Positions 19,381 through 29,225 of a stretch of DNA of 64,000 nucleotides are shown here, one piece after another. The notes under the pieces were generated by a model, which was given only the letters and a program-made list of their open reading frames with translations, had not been told where the DNA came from and made no database searches. The position numbers and the translations under genes were made by a program. The stretch spans positions 62,001 through 126,000 of the forward strand of contig CAWCTB010000021.1 in NCBI GenBank assembly GCA_963798275.1. Direction: 5' to 3'. Every line of letters begins with the position of its first letter. The first letter of the stretch is position 1. Source of the stretch: CAWCTB01 sp963798275 (lineage in GTDB: Bacteria > Acidobacteriota > Terriglobia > Terriglobales > Acidobacteriaceae).

Positions 19381-20301
19381 ATGCTTATGAGACCCTTCTG
19401 GAGACCCTTCCTTGTTGCGAATCGCGGCTCGCTTACCCCCGTTTCGGCTGACCCCTCATCCGATTACTTTACCCGCGCTGACCAGGCCGCGGGATTCATC
19501 TTAACTGCCACCAAACTGCGCCCGCGCATCGCCCTGGTGCTGGGCTCCGGCCTCGGCGGCTTTGCTGACGAACTGGAAAACCCAACTCGCGTCCCGTACG
19601 CCACCATCCCCTCCTTTCCCTGCAGCACCGCCGTCGGTCACGCGGGGCAATTAGTGATTGGGACTGTGAGCGGTATCCCGGTCGCCGCCATGCAGGGCCG
19701 CGTGCACCTCTACGAAGGCTACTCGGCACAAGAGGTCGCGTTCCCGGTGCGCGTCTTTGCTCGCATGGGGGTGAAAGCGCTTGTCCTTACCAACGCTGCC
19801 GGCGGCATCAACCCGCAATACGGACGCGGCGCGCTGGTCGTCATCCGCGACCACATCAACCTGCAAGGGCAGAACCCGCTGGCCGGTGCCAATGACGACC
19901 GCTTCGGTCCGCGTTTTCCCGACATGACCGACGCCTACAACGAGCAGTTCCGCCAATTCGTTCTGGCGGAAAAACCGGCTCTCGGCGGCGACCTGTACGA
20001 AGGCATCTACGCCGCCATGCTCGGCCCCAGCTATGAGACTCCGGCAGAGATTCGTTTCCTCCGTGCCATCGGCGCCGACCTCGTGGGCATGTCAACCGTG
20101 CCCGAGGTCATCGCGGCGCGGCACATGGGAATCGAGGTGCTCGCCATCTCTTGTGTGACCAACATGGCCGCCGGCCTCAGCGGCGAGAAGATCAGTCACG
20201 ACGAGGTGCTGGCAACCGGCGAGCGCGTGGGCGGCAAGTTCCTCGCCCTGCTGCGCACGGTCCTGCCGAAAATTGATGAGCACACCACCGCCTCCAAGTA
20301 A
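19381..20301 (+). CDS. Purine nucleoside phosphorylase (trimeric PunA/PNP type)
   Basis: Phosphorolyses purine nucleosides in salvage. The 306-residue product has the phosphate-binding LVLGSGLGGFAD, the GRVHLYEGY block, TNAAGGINP, the substrate loop LGPSYETPAEIRF with the catalytic Glu, and GMSTVPEVIAARH, all features of the trimeric mammalian-like PNP family. The N-terminal 30 residues before the conserved fold are poorly supported; no good ribosome site is near ATG 19381, and ATG 19387 is equally possible. Uridine kinase begins 12 bases after the stop, so the two form a nucleoside-salvage pair. Confidence 0.92.
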   Translation: MLMRPFWRPFLVANRGSLTPVSADPSSDYFTRADQAAGFILTATKLRPRIALVLGSGLGGFADELENPTRVPYATIPSFPCSTAVGHAGQLVIGTVSGIPVAAMQGRVHLYEGYSAQEVAFPVRVFARMGVKALVLTNAAGGINPQYGRGALVVIRDHINLQGQNPLAGANDDRFGPRFPDMTDAYNEQFRQFVLAEKPALGGDLYEGIYAAMLGPSYETPAEIRFLRAIGADLVGMSTVPEVIAARHMGIEVLAISCVTNMAAGLSGEKISHDEVLATGERVGGKFLALLRTVLPKIDEHTTASK

Positions 20302-20313
20302 ACTGGTCTGCTC

Positions 20314-20964
20314 ATGTCACCCAGCACCTATTTGATCGGGATCGCCGGCCCCTCCGGCTCGGGCAAAAGCTTTCTGGCTACGCGGCTCGCCCGCCAGTTG
20401 CAGGGACACGTGCTAGGCACTGACGCCTACTATCGCGACCTGGGCCATCTTCCCCCGCACGACCGCGCTCATTCCAACTTTGACGATCCTGCAGCCATCG
20501 ATCACCTCCTGCTGATCGAGCAGGTTTCGCGGCTGCGCCACGGCGAGCCAGTAGACGTCCCGCTGTACGACTTCGCAACCCACACCCGTAAGCCTGAGAC
20601 GCGGACCTTCGAAGCTTCCGGGGTGGTGATCGTCGAAGGCCTTTTCACCCTGTATTGGCCGGAACTCCGCGCCCTGTTCGGAACCAAGGTTTATGTCGAC
20701 CTGCACGACGAGCTTTGCCTGAAGCGCCGCACCCATCGCGACGTGCGCGAACGCGGTCGCACTCCCGATTCCGTGCTCCAGCAATACAACACCACCGTAG
20801 CACCCATGGCCGAACACTATGTCCGCCCAACCATTGCCCATGCCGACGTGGTCGTCTTCGGCGCCGACCCGATCGCAGAAGAAATTGCCCGCGTGCTCGA
20901 ACATTATCGATCTCAACGTCCAGAAGACCTCGAGCCCCACATCACAGTTCGTGCCCAACCCTGA
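20314..20964 (+). CDS. udk: Uridine/cytidine kinase
   Basis: Phosphorylates uridine and cytidine. The 216-residue P-loop protein starts with the Walker A motif GPSGSGKS at about residues 10-17, followed by TDAYYRDLGHLPPHDRAHSN, the acceptor-binding block of uridine kinases, the VIVEGLFTLYW Walker B region and KRRTHRDVRERGRTP lid. Length is normal. It lies directly after the purine nucleoside phosphorylase (12-base gap) and 25 bases before the next gene, so it is probably part of the same transcript. Confidence 0.92.
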   Translation: MSPSTYLIGIAGPSGSGKSFLATRLARQLQGHVLGTDAYYRDLGHLPPHDRAHSNFDDPAAIDHLLLIEQVSRLRHGEPVDVPLYDFATHTRKPETRTFEASGVVIVEGLFTLYWPELRALFGTKVYVDLHDELCLKRRTHRDVRERGRTPDSVLQQYNTTVAPMAEHYVRPTIAHADVVVFGADPIAEEIARVLEHYRSQRPEDLEPHITVRAQP

Positions 20965-20989
20965 GCGCTACTATTTTCTGAGGACCGCC

Positions 20990-23830
20990 ATGAACCTCCG
21001 CCGCTTTTATCTCATCGTTCTGCTTTCATCCTTTATCCCCACGCTTATCCCCACGCCGGCTGTCGCGCAGTCCGCCACCAGGAAAGACAAGAAGGACATC
21101 GACCTTCCCTCCAGCAAAGTATTGCTCAGACCGGTGGTGGGCACTCCCCAGCGCACCAACAGTTTCCCCACGGTCATAGCCCTTAGTCCGGACGGCAAGC
21201 ACCTCGCAGTCCTCAACAACGGGCGCGGCACGCCGGAGTCACAGTACGACCAGTCAATCGCCATCCTCGACCTGGCCACCAAGCAGCTGCGCGATTTTCC
21301 CGAACCCCGCCTGCAGGTGTACCAGCGCCAGACCTACTTCCTCGGGCTCGCCTGGAGCAGCGATGGCAAAGAACTTTATGCCTCCATCGCCTCGCTGACC
21401 GATCCCGAAGGCAGTGCCATCGATAAGGACGGCAAAAAACTTGGCGGCATGGGCAACGGCATCGCGGTCTACCGCTTCGCCAATGGCTCTATAACTCCCG
21501 ACCGTTTCCTTCCCCTTCCACTTGCGCCGCTGGCCAAGGACAAGGTCCTCACCTACGGCGCGAAGAATGTTGCCCCTGGGCACGCGATCCCATATCCCGC
21601 CGGACTCGCCGTGGTGAAGGCCGCAAGCGGCGATGAGCTGCTGGTTGCCGAGAACCTCGCCGACGATGCTGTCTTGCTCGACGTACGCAATGGCAAAGTG
21701 CTGCAGCGCTTCGATCTCACTATGGGAAAATCCGTCCCCGGGTCCTTCCCATATGGCGCAGTGGCGACACGCGACGGCAGCAAGGGCTGGATCTCGCTAT
21801 GGAACGGCTCCAGCGTCGCCGAACTCGACTTGCACTCCGGCAAGGTTATTCGCCAGATCGCGCTGCATCCGCCCAAGCTGCCGACCGACGCGTCGTCCCA
21901 TCCCACCGCCATGCTGCTGAGCCCCGACGAGCAGCACCTTTACGTCGCGCTCTCCAACCGCGACCAGGTTGCCATCATCGCAACCCAGGACGGAAAGGTC
22001 GCTCGCTTGCTCGACACGCGTCTCCCGGGGCAGCGCTATGGCGGCACCTATCCCGAGGGCCTGGCGCTCTCGGACGACGGAATGCAGCTCTACGTAGCCA
22101 ACTCTGCGTCCGACGCCATTGCCGTCTTCGACCTGCGCGATACCCGCGGCGGACACGCCAACGCCAACGAAGATCGTGCCGCCTACTTCATTCCCACGGA
22201 GTGGTACCCGACCGCCGTTGCCGTCCAGGGCGACAGCCTGCTTATCGCCACCGGCAAGGGCATTGGCACGGGACCGAACTCCGCCTTCGACGGCCCAGCG
22301 CATGGCGGCAAGCCTCAGCACATGTACATCCCGTCGCTGATTCGCGGCTCTATCGCGCGCGTGAACTTGAAAGACGCCGAGCGCGATCACGAGAAGCTGA
22401 CCGCCGAGGTCGTGCGCAGCAATCGCATGGACGGTCGCAGCGGCGAGATCGTCTTCCAGGCCGGCAAGAATCCCATTCGCCACGTCATCTACATCATTAA
22501 GGAGAACCGCACCTACGATCAGCTCTTCGGCGACATCAAGGAAGCCAACGGCGATCCTTCCCTGGTGATGTACGGCAAAAACATCACCCCCAACCAGCAC
22601 GCCCTCGCGCGCCAGTTTGGCATCCTCGATAACTTCTACGATAGCGGCGAAGTTTCCGGCGACGGACATCCCTGGTCCACCTCGGCCATCAACACCGACT
22701 ACGGCGAGAAGACTTGGCAGATTGCCTATCGTGGTCACGAGCGCGACTACGACTCCGAAGGCACCATCGGCGACATCCGTCCGCTCGACTACGGCATTCC
22801 CGACGCCAACGAGCCTGCCACCGGATACCTCTGGGACAATCTCGCACGCCACCAGCTCACCTATCGCCACTATGGCGAGTACATCGAGACCCGCTGGTGC
22901 GCCGACCTCGGCCAGGACTACTCGCCCTCCGCCAGCGGAGCGCCCACGGGCCATCCCGCTCATTGCGCCCGCGCCGAAGTGAAGCCGGGAGAGGATCTGC
23001 CCGCGAAGTTTGGAGGCGGCAAGAGTCCCTACCAGTACGTCATTCCGCTGCCCGCCCACAACACTGCCACTAAGCCCGACCTGCGCGACCACTTCGATCC
23101 CAAATATCCCGACTTCAAGGTCGAGTACCCCGATCAGCTTCGCGTCGACGAGTTTCTGCGCGAGTTCGCCGGCTTCGTCGAAGCTCGCAAGACGGGGAAG
23201 GGAACTGAGCTCCCCTCGTTCGCGCTGGTGCGCCTGCCCAACGACCACACCGCCGGAACCAAGCCCGGCTCGCCCACGCCTAACGCTTCGGTCTCCGATA
23301 ACGACCTCGCCGTAGGCCGCGTCGTCGAGGCCATCTCCAACAGTCCCTACTGGGACGACACTGCCATCTTTGTTCTCGAGGACGACGCGCAGAACGGAGC
23401 CGACCACGTCGACGCCCATCGCAGCCTCGGGCTGGTCATCAGCAAGTATTCGCCGCGCCAACCACGGTCCTACGTGGATCACAACTTCTATACGACGGTG
23501 AACATGATTCACACCATGGAAGTGCTGCTCGGCCTGCCGCCCATGAACAACAACGATGCCTTCGCCGCCGTCATCGCGCCGCTGTTCACCGGAGCCGGCG
23601 ATCAGCCGCCCTTCCACGCTGACTACCGCAATCGCGACAACGGCACCATCTATCAGGCCAATAAGCCCAACGCTCCCGGAGCCGGGGAGTCAGCTAAACT
23701 CGACTTTTCTGTCGCCGACGCCGCCGACAACGAGGTCCTCAACGCCATCCTGTGGCGCGCCGCCAAAGGCAACGTTCCCATGCCCGCGCCCCGCCACACC
23801 ATCATCCCCGCCGAGCCCGGAGAGAAGTAA
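20990..23830 (+). CDS. Secreted YVTN beta-propeller / AcpA-type phosphoesterase fusion
   Basis: A protein of about 946 residues. Start 20990 has TGAGGA six bases upstream and yields a signal peptide (MNLRRFYLIVLLSSFIPT...AQ). Residues about 40-470 form a seven-bladed YncE/YVTN-like propeller (ALSPDGKHLAVLNNGRG, LALSDDGMQLYVANSASDA). From about residue 490 a phosphoesterase domain of the phospholipase C/AcpA family follows, beginning HVIYIIKENRTYDQLFGD with the metal-binding Asn, then GEVSGDGHPWS and VLEDDAQNGADHVDAHR with further Asp/His ligands. It is probably a periplasmic phosphatase with a propeller for substrate or wall binding. Confidence 0.9.
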   Translation: MNLRRFYLIVLLSSFIPTLIPTPAVAQSATRKDKKDIDLPSSKVLLRPVVGTPQRTNSFPTVIALSPDGKHLAVLNNGRGTPESQYDQSIAILDLATKQLRDFPEPRLQVYQRQTYFLGLAWSSDGKELYASIASLTDPEGSAIDKDGKKLGGMGNGIAVYRFANGSITPDRFLPLPLAPLAKDKVLTYGAKNVAPGHAIPYPAGLAVVKAASGDELLVAENLADDAVLLDVRNGKVLQRFDLTMGKSVPGSFPYGAVATRDGSKGWISLWNGSSVAELDLHSGKVIRQIALHPPKLPTDASSHPTAMLLSPDEQHLYVALSNRDQVAIIATQDGKVARLLDTRLPGQRYGGTYPEGLALSDDGMQLYVANSASDAIAVFDLRDTRGGHANANEDRAAYFIPTEWYPTAVAVQGDSLLIATGKGIGTGPNSAFDGPAHGGKPQHMYIPSLIRGSIARVNLKDAERDHEKLTAEVVRSNRMDGRSGEIVFQAGKNPIRHVIYIIKENRTYDQLFGDIKEANGDPSLVMYGKNITPNQHALARQFGILDNFYDSGEVSGDGHPWSTSAINTDYGEKTWQIAYRGHERDYDSEGTIGDIRPLDYGIPDANEPATGYLWDNLARHQLTYRHYGEYIETRWCADLGQDYSPSASGAPTGHPAHCARAEVKPGEDLPAKFGGGKSPYQYVIPLPAHNTATKPDLRDHFDPKYPDFKVEYPDQLRVDEFLREFAGFVEARKTGKGTELPSFALVRLPNDHTAGTKPGSPTPNASVSDNDLAVGRVVEAISNSPYWDDTAIFVLEDDAQNGADHVDAHRSLGLVISKYSPRQPRSYVDHNFYTTVNMIHTMEVLLGLPPMNNNDAFAAVIAPLFTGAGDQPPFHADYRNRDNGTIYQANKPNAPGAGESAKLDFSVADAADNEVLNAILWRAAKGNVPMPAPRHTIIPAEPGEK

Positions 23831-23941
23831 AGCTGGAGTTCGCGGCGGTGGCCCTTCCCTGACTCAAAAACCTGGAGCTACTTCGGTTCCACCAGGGAAA
23901 CGCAGAAGGCTACTGGAGAGGGAAGATAGCGCAGGCGATTA

Positions 23942-24733
23942 CTATTTCTTTCTGGCGGAAACTAAATAAACCGACGCAGCACAACGTAGCAGTGGTATCG
24001 AGGACAACGGCTCTAAGGCCGCGGCTACGCGAATGTTGAGATCAGGAAAGCGATCCAAAGGATAGACGAAGAAATTCGAATATCGGCTCCGCTCGGGCTC
24101 TAGTCCGTGTTGCCGAAGCAGTGCCCGATATCGCCACGGCACGCAGAGGTTGCGTTGGAACGGAGGACCTGCCTGTCCTTGCGCATATTTCCGAAAAAGG
24201 ACGCGTTTGACCGCCCGCCACACTGGTCCCACGGAGAGGCTTACAACTCGATCGCTGATGTTGTACAGACTAACCCGGCTTGGAATGGCAAATACCGCCA
24301 GTCCACCCGGGCGCAGGACACGGCGGATCTCGTCCAGGGCACGGTTGTAATCGGGCAGAAACTCGAATACCCCCAGGCAAACCACGTGGTCCATCGACTG
24401 GGCCGTAAAGGGAAGCCGTTCGATATCCGCTCGGAAGAAATGCACGTCACCATCGCCGGCAAAGCGATGCTGCGCAAAGTCCAGCATCTCAGGCGACAGG
24501 TCAATGCCAATAACGGAGAACCCTCGACTTCGTAATTCTGGGATCTCGCCGCCGGCCGCGCAGCCAATGTCCAGAATCCGCCCGCTCTCCCCGGCCAGCA
24601 GCGCAAGAACGATCGCCAGTTGTGCGCGAAAATACGGGGTTCGCTCGCGCTCTGTGGCGTAATGGTCGGCACTGCTCCCGAAGATCTCGCAGACTCGCTG
24701 CTTAGGGTCCGGCAAACTCTCTTTTTCAGGCAT
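23942..24733 (-). CDS. Class I SAM-dependent methyltransferase
   Basis: A 263-residue soluble methyltransferase. SAM-binding motif I is ILDIGCAAGGE at about residues 56-66, motif II begins VIGIDLSPEM, and HVVCLGVFEFLPDYNRALDE with VLRPGGLAVFAIPS gives the later motifs of UbiE/Methyltransf_11 enzymes. The ATG directly follows the TGA of the acetyltransferase gene upstream with no spacer, so translation is coupled. The substrate is unknown; with a GNAT protein and a polysaccharide deacetylase close by, modification of a surface glycan or lipid is a reasonable guess. Confidence 0.9.
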   Translation of the reverse strand: MPEKESLPDPKQRVCEIFGSSADHYATERERTPYFRAQLAIVLALLAGESGRILDIGCAAGGEIPELRSRGFSVIGIDLSPEMLDFAQHRFAGDGDVHFFRADIERLPFTAQSMDHVVCLGVFEFLPDYNRALDEIRRVLRPGGLAVFAIPSRVSLYNISDRVVSLSVGPVWRAVKRVLFRKYAQGQAGPPFQRNLCVPWRYRALLRQHGLEPERSRYSNFFVYPLDRFPDLNIRVAAALEPLSSIPLLRCAASVYLVSARKK

Positions 24734-25846
24734 TCAGATTCCGTCAAAGTCCCCCAAGGCAAGTTGCCAACCCTCGGACGCAAGCCAATTGGAGCTCTTC
24801 CGCCCATCTCCGAGAAACCGCATCGCAACATGGAGGTGGGGTACCGATACCTTCCAACAGGTGCGTTGCAAGACTTGCGTACTGGCGTGATCTGCGCCTG
24901 ACTGCAGTGTCCAGGCATGCACCGACTGCATGCCGTTCTGCAGCATTTGGTTCATGCCTTCTCTTAGCAGCGCCCCAGCTGTCTCCACATCCGGCGGATC
25001 GGTAAACAGGTCGACAAGATTGCCGCTTCGTTCCGCTCGGTTCAGAAACTGCGTCAGATATCCCGTGACGCGGCCGTTTCGATGCGCAATCCATAACTGG
25101 TAAGGAGTCGGACACTCCGCGTAGCGCCAATTCAGGTAAAGGCCGTCTTTTACCAGGACGAACGAGTAATGCTCGCGACTCCTCTCCCAAAAATCATCTA
25201 CGTCACTGTCGAATCGGGTTACCGGCTCAACCGTGGTTGAGCCGGAAGCGCGAGGTAGCAAGAGTTGACGCGCCAGCCAATCCACCCCCAGAGCGCGCGA
25301 AACCTTCGATTTGATGCCTGCTTTTCGCTGAATCGCGGCACTTGGAACCACGTAGCGCCGTGCATCGATCTTCTGCACTTCGACAAAGGAAAGTCCGGGC
25401 GCCAGCAGGCGAAACGAACTGGGGTTTGGCCGGACGTAGGCAAAAGCACCCCCGCGTTGGGTTGCTTCGTCACACACTAATTCGATCAGGCCGGAAAAAA
25501 GCCCCCGCTTCCGATACTGCGGGTGAGTAATGAAGTCGCCCAACTCGAATGCCACTACAGTCTCGGAGCGCACCTTAACCCGCTTAGGAACGCCAGCCAC
25601 CAGGCTCACGACGCGCTGGCCGTCCATCGCCACGCCCACTATCGCGTCTCCGCATGGGTTGGAGAAATATTTCCAGCGGCAGAAGTCAACCACCGTCCGT
25701 CCCGGAAAGCGCTCCGCGAAATACGGTCCGGCAAGGTCCGGCAATAGATACCCGATCTCCGCCAAATCGTCGGGACCGGCTAATCGCATTCGAAGGTTGG
25801 ATTCCGTGGCTGCGCTCTCTCTGAGATCAAGACCTGCTCCAGGCAT
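24734..25846 (-). CDS. GNAT-type acyltransferase (FemAB-like tandem GNAT fold)
   Basis: A 370-residue protein with an N-terminal GNAT domain: the acyl-CoA binding region is FITHPQYRKRGLFSGLIEL (about residues 105-125), followed by FAYVRPNPSSFRLLAPG. The second half (WERSREHYSFVLVKDGLYLNWRYAECP) resembles the second GNAT-like half seen in FemAB-related and exopolysaccharide-linked acyltransferases. It probably moves an acyl group onto a sugar or amino acid. Its stop codon abuts the methyltransferase start. The start is weakly supported: no clear ribosome site precedes 25846, and ATG 25789 is an alternative. Confidence 0.8.
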   Translation of the reverse strand: MPGAGLDLRESAATESNLRMRLAGPDDLAEIGYLLPDLAGPYFAERFPGRTVVDFCRWKYFSNPCGDAIVGVAMDGQRVVSLVAGVPKRVKVRSETVVAFELGDFITHPQYRKRGLFSGLIELVCDEATQRGGAFAYVRPNPSSFRLLAPGLSFVEVQKIDARRYVVPSAAIQRKAGIKSKVSRALGVDWLARQLLLPRASGSTTVEPVTRFDSDVDDFWERSREHYSFVLVKDGLYLNWRYAECPTPYQLWIAHRNGRVTGYLTQFLNRAERSGNLVDLFTDPPDVETAGALLREGMNQMLQNGMQSVHAWTLQSGADHASTQVLQRTCWKVSVPHLHVAMRFLGDGRKSSNWLASEGWQLALGDFDGI

Positions 25847-25966
25847 GGTGCCCAGGATGACGGATCTTCAATTGTAGGACCTCATGCTCGAAAGATCGGG
25901 TTATGCAATCGGGCAACGGCCGGCAACATCGCCAACTTGGATCCTGAGACTCCCTATCATTACTCG

Positions 25967-26968
25967 CTAAACGCGAAACGCTGCAGCATGCATCTTGAAA
26001 CGGTACAAGGGCAATTCGGCACCGCCCGGAATTCGTCTTAGCAGGAAGGGGTCGTCCCTCTGAAAAACCTGCCCCGGAATGGTCGTTACTGAAGTTTGGT
26101 ACCCTGCGTCGGATACCATTTTGACGATGGTCGGCGAGACATCCTGCGGTTGCCCGTTGGGGTACGCAAAATGCAGCACAGGCTTACCCAACTCGGCCTG
26201 GATTCGGTCCCTGGACCGCACGATCTCTTCATAGACCTCCTCCTCTTCCCCCAATTGAGTCAGGATAGGATGATTTACCGAGTGAGCGCCGAATTCAACT
26301 CCGTCGCGAGCCATGAGTCTCACTTGGTCCCAATTCAACATGGCCCATTCCTCCGGCGGCTCCTCTGGAAGATGGACTTTCAGTGCCTCCTCCAACTGAT
26401 TCAAGTAGATCGGAAAACACTTATAAGGAACGGCTTTCATTCGCTCCAGGTACTGCTCCGCAATAGCCAATCGCTGCTCCCTGCTCCCTAGCACAGCGTA
26501 ACCAGGCGCGGTCTGGTTGGGCCTGGATGACGCGCCTCCCGCCATAGTCGGGTTGGGAAGCTCAGCGACTCCCAGCTTCGAGCTAAGGAAATCGTATGCC
26601 ACGCGGTCAAACCACAGCCAGCCGCGATTGTCTATGGGACCTGTTGTAAGAAACATGGTTATTGGGAAATTGAACTCGGTAAAGACTAGGGATGCGTGCT
26701 GATAGAAATCCCGGTGTCCGTCGTCGGTGGTAATTGCTATGGCCCATTTCGGCAGCGGATCGCCATTCCGGAGTAGTTGCGACAACCACCCCAATGAAAT
26801 CACTTGGTAGTGTTTCCGAAGATATTCACACTGCCGTTCTAAGCTTTGCCGGTCGGCTGGAAACCGGTGGTACATCAGAATCGTTACGCCTTTTCGATGC
26901 AACCAACGGACCGCCTGCATCCCGCCGCAACCTTCAAAAAGCTCACGTGAAACCGTCCGATACCACAT
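25967..26968 (-). CDS. Polysaccharide deacetylase (NodB-type) family protein
   Basis: Removes acetyl groups from a polysaccharide by a metal-dependent mechanism. VTILMYHRF opens the fold; motif 1 reads TTDDGH instead of the usual TFDDGx but keeps both aspartates; FPITMFLTTG follows; GAHSVNHPILTQL is the metal-binding HxxxH motif; VLHFAYPNGQ is the arginine/proline motif region. The product is about 333 residues with no signal peptide. Start 26968 is chosen over a GTG at 27034 because GGAAG lies seven bases upstream. It lies 120 bases upstream of the GNAT gene on the same strand, suggesting a small glycan-modification operon. Confidence 0.87.
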   Translation of the reverse strand: MWYRTVSRELFEGCGGMQAVRWLHRKGVTILMYHRFPADRQSLERQCEYLRKHYQVISLGWLSQLLRNGDPLPKWAIAITTDDGHRDFYQHASLVFTEFNFPITMFLTTGPIDNRGWLWFDRVAYDFLSSKLGVAELPNPTMAGGASSRPNQTAPGYAVLGSREQRLAIAEQYLERMKAVPYKCFPIYLNQLEEALKVHLPEEPPEEWAMLNWDQVRLMARDGVEFGAHSVNHPILTQLGEEEEVYEEIVRSRDRIQAELGKPVLHFAYPNGQPQDVSPTIVKMVSDAGYQTSVTTIPGQVFQRDDPFLLRRIPGGAELPLYRFKMHAAAFRV

Positions 26969-27034
26969 ATTCAGCTTCCGGCGCAGACTTGCGCTTTCGG
27001 AGTTTCCCGGGACACGGACAGAATAACTTTCCAC

Positions 27035-27465
27035 GGCCCGTAATCAGCGGGGAAGTGTTCAATTGCAGAAACGTTTCCCGATTTGGGCGGAGGGAAGAGT
27101 CGGGGCTTGCGGGTCACCCGCCTTGCCGGGCTCCACGGAAACTACGAGCAGCGGCCCGAATATCCATTGCGTGGAAGTGCACCCCACTTCCACACCCGCG
27201 CGACGGCGGTTGAAACTCTGCACGAAGGGTGCCCCTCGATAAGGACGAAGGGGCCCCACACAAGCCTCCTTTGCTGGTGTGGGATCATCCGCGGCATCGC
27301 TGTTAGCCCAGCGTGCAATGCAGTGCTGCCACAGCGCCCGAGGCACACAAAACTCACTTAGACTCGGCCGTGACGCCGGGTTGCCGAGCGATCGCCAAAA
27401 GCAGCGCTGCAGCAAGCGCTCCTCCGTCCGATCCGCCGCAGCAAAGACTGCCGTTCGCGCCGGAT
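27035..27465. other. Intergenic stretch with one hairpin, no gene seen
   Basis: No reading frame here looks protein-like on either strand. A perfect seven-base stem CCCACAC/GTGTGGG (27255-27261 with 27277-27283, loop 15) is the only structure noticed. It is downstream of the YbaK-like gene (minus, stop 27466) and could be its terminator or another dispersed palindrome. Confidence 0.4.
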
Positions 27466-27966
27466 TTACGGGACCAGCACCTCGCGATCCTCCAGCGACG
27501 GCCGCTTGGAGGAAAACTTCAGGACCAGCGGTTTCACCAGCTTCTCGAAGTCGTCGTAGGAGAGCCGAATCAGTTCGTAGTGCGAGCCGGCGTTGAACAC
27601 GATCTCCTTGTCGTAGGTGAGCGTCTCGTCCACATAGACCGGAATGCCATACAGATTGCCGAAGGGCGGCATGGCTCCGGTCTCGCAGTCGGGAAAGTGT
27701 TTCTTGAACTCGCGTTCGCTGGCCAGTTCCGCTTCCTGGACGCCGGTCGCTTTGCGCAGCGCCATCAGGTCAACCTGGAAGGAGGCCGGCAAAACAGCCA
27801 TGCCCAGGGCTCCATCGAGTTTCACGATGACGGTCTTGGCCAGTTCCTTGCCCGGGATGTGGGCGATGGCAGCGATGCCTTGCGCGGTAAAGGCCTTGGA
27901 GTGCGAGATCACGACGTAACGGATGTTCTGTTGATCGAGGAAAGTGCGAAGCTTGTTGAGCGGCAT
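27466..27966 (-). CDS. YbaK/EbsC-type aminoacyl-tRNA deacylase domain protein
   Basis: A 166-residue single-domain protein of the YbaK/ProX editing family, which hydrolyses mischarged aminoacyl-tRNA in trans. Family features are RYVVISHSKAFTAQGIA at the N-terminus, AKTVIVKLDG with the conserved lysine, and GAMPPFGNLYGIPVYVDETL. Start ATG 27966 is set by GGGAGG five bases upstream; an in-frame GTG six bases earlier overlaps that site. A protein with this sequence type is often annotated YbaK/EbsC without known substrate. No neighbour suggests which tRNA it edits. Confidence 0.9.
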   Translation of the reverse strand: MPLNKLRTFLDQQNIRYVVISHSKAFTAQGIAAIAHIPGKELAKTVIVKLDGALGMAVLPASFQVDLMALRKATGVQEAELASEREFKKHFPDCETGAMPPFGNLYGIPVYVDETLTYDKEIVFNAGSHYELIRLSYDDFEKLVKPLVLKFSSKRPSLEDREVLVP

Positions 27967-28211
27967 ATCCACCTCCCGTGGGCGTGCGGTTAAGGGTCGG
28001 TGCCGAAGGAGTCCGCAATTTCGATTGGCGTGTGCGGCGGGCTAACTCCTTGCGGGCCGACGTGCCTGACTGGTTTGAGTGTAGTCGCTGCGGCCGGCTC
28101 CGCAAGTCCGCCCGTCACAGGGGCGCTGTGACGCGGGGCGGCGGGCCACGTAACAGGCGGCCTGACCAGCAGCGGAGGTTGCGGTGCGGGACGGTGGAAG
28201 TGTCTTAGGAG

Positions 28212-28889
28212 CTAGGTCGCATGCTGCGGGTGTTCAGAAGGGATGGCATGCCCATGTCCCGAGTGGCTGTGTCTGCGCTCGAGAGCGTCCATGGTCGCTA
28301 CGATGGTATCGGTGACGAACTCCAGGCCGGAGTCCGAGTTCAGCATGAGGTGATAGAGCCAGCGGCTGGGCCACTCGGCGTTGAAGTACTTGCGGACGAA
28401 GGCCGCCCGCTCCTGGTCGATCGTGTCGACCATCTCGGTGGCTTCCTTCTCGTTCATCTTGAGGCGGATCATGCGCCTGATCTTCTCTTCGCGCGAGCCG
28501 TAGACGAAAACACGAAATGTGTCAGGGCGGCTGCGCAGGATGTACGGTGCGCCCCGGCCGACGATGACGCAGTGGCCTTCCTTGGCTTTCTCTTCAATGA
28601 TCTGGTGGGCCAGGCGAACCATGAGGTCGGTGTCGAAGATCTTGTCGTCGGCGATGGGAAGGGCGCGCTCGTAACTGCCACGCCAGAAGACCTTGGCCAG
28701 GCGGTGCATCAAGGTGTCGCATTTCTCGTCGCAGCGCGCGACCACCTTATCGTCGACCGCCGCCAGCCGCGCGATCTCGCCGGTCAACTGTTGATCGAGC
28801 AGTTGCCATCCCTTGCGATGAGCCAGTTCGGCGGCGACCAGGCTGCCGCCGGCCCCATACTCCCGTTCCACAGTGATGATCCTGAACAC
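28212..28889 (-). CDS. Cytidylate kinase-like family protein
   Basis: A 225-residue P-loop protein of the cytidylate-kinase-like family. The phosphate loop reads EYGAGGSLVAAELA, an altered Walker A (usually GxxGxGKS), where the lysine of true Cmk enzymes is absent. VIVGRGAPYILR and FRVFVYGSREEKIRRMI are further family blocks. GTG at 28889 with AGGAGG six bases upstream is preferred over the TTG two codons earlier. It may phosphorylate a nucleotide or small molecule; the family has no firm substrate. Its stop lies about 245 bases upstream of the YbaK-like gene start on the same strand. Confidence 0.82.
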   Translation of the reverse strand: MFRIITVEREYGAGGSLVAAELAHRKGWQLLDQQLTGEIARLAAVDDKVVARCDEKCDTLMHRLAKVFWRGSYERALPIADDKIFDTDLMVRLAHQIIEEKAKEGHCVIVGRGAPYILRSRPDTFRVFVYGSREEKIRRMIRLKMNEKEATEMVDTIDQERAAFVRKYFNAEWPSRWLYHLMLNSDSGLEFVTDTIVATMDALERRHSHSGHGHAIPSEHPQHAT

Positions 28890-29225
28890 GGCCAACCTCC
28901 TGGAAGTGTGCCAGCATGATAACCCGAACGCCTGAATTGCGTCGCATGGTTTGACAATTTCCTGCCGTCCCCTCCGCCATCCCCGGACACCAGGACCGCC
29001 TGCGGGCGCATCTCAGGCTATCAGGTGGGAAGCCTGCGAGGCAGGTTTGGTTAGCTGCCGGCGCTCAGCCTGAACCGCGTTGAACATGGATCGCGCGAAG
29101 GGAACTGCCTCGCCAGATTACGCAAAGGCTGGGTAACGTGTCGTAAGGAATCGTATGCCGCCGCCAACGGGCGCGACCCTATTGGGCCGCCGATTCGTCT
29201 AATCAGTAAGAGGAGGATGACGACC

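Noticed and set aside
21797..23617. A 606-codon open frame antisense to the phosphoesterase gene
   Set aside because: It is a shadow frame in GC-rich coding DNA. The opposite strand has clear propeller and phosphoesterase motifs, and this frame has no recognisable domain.
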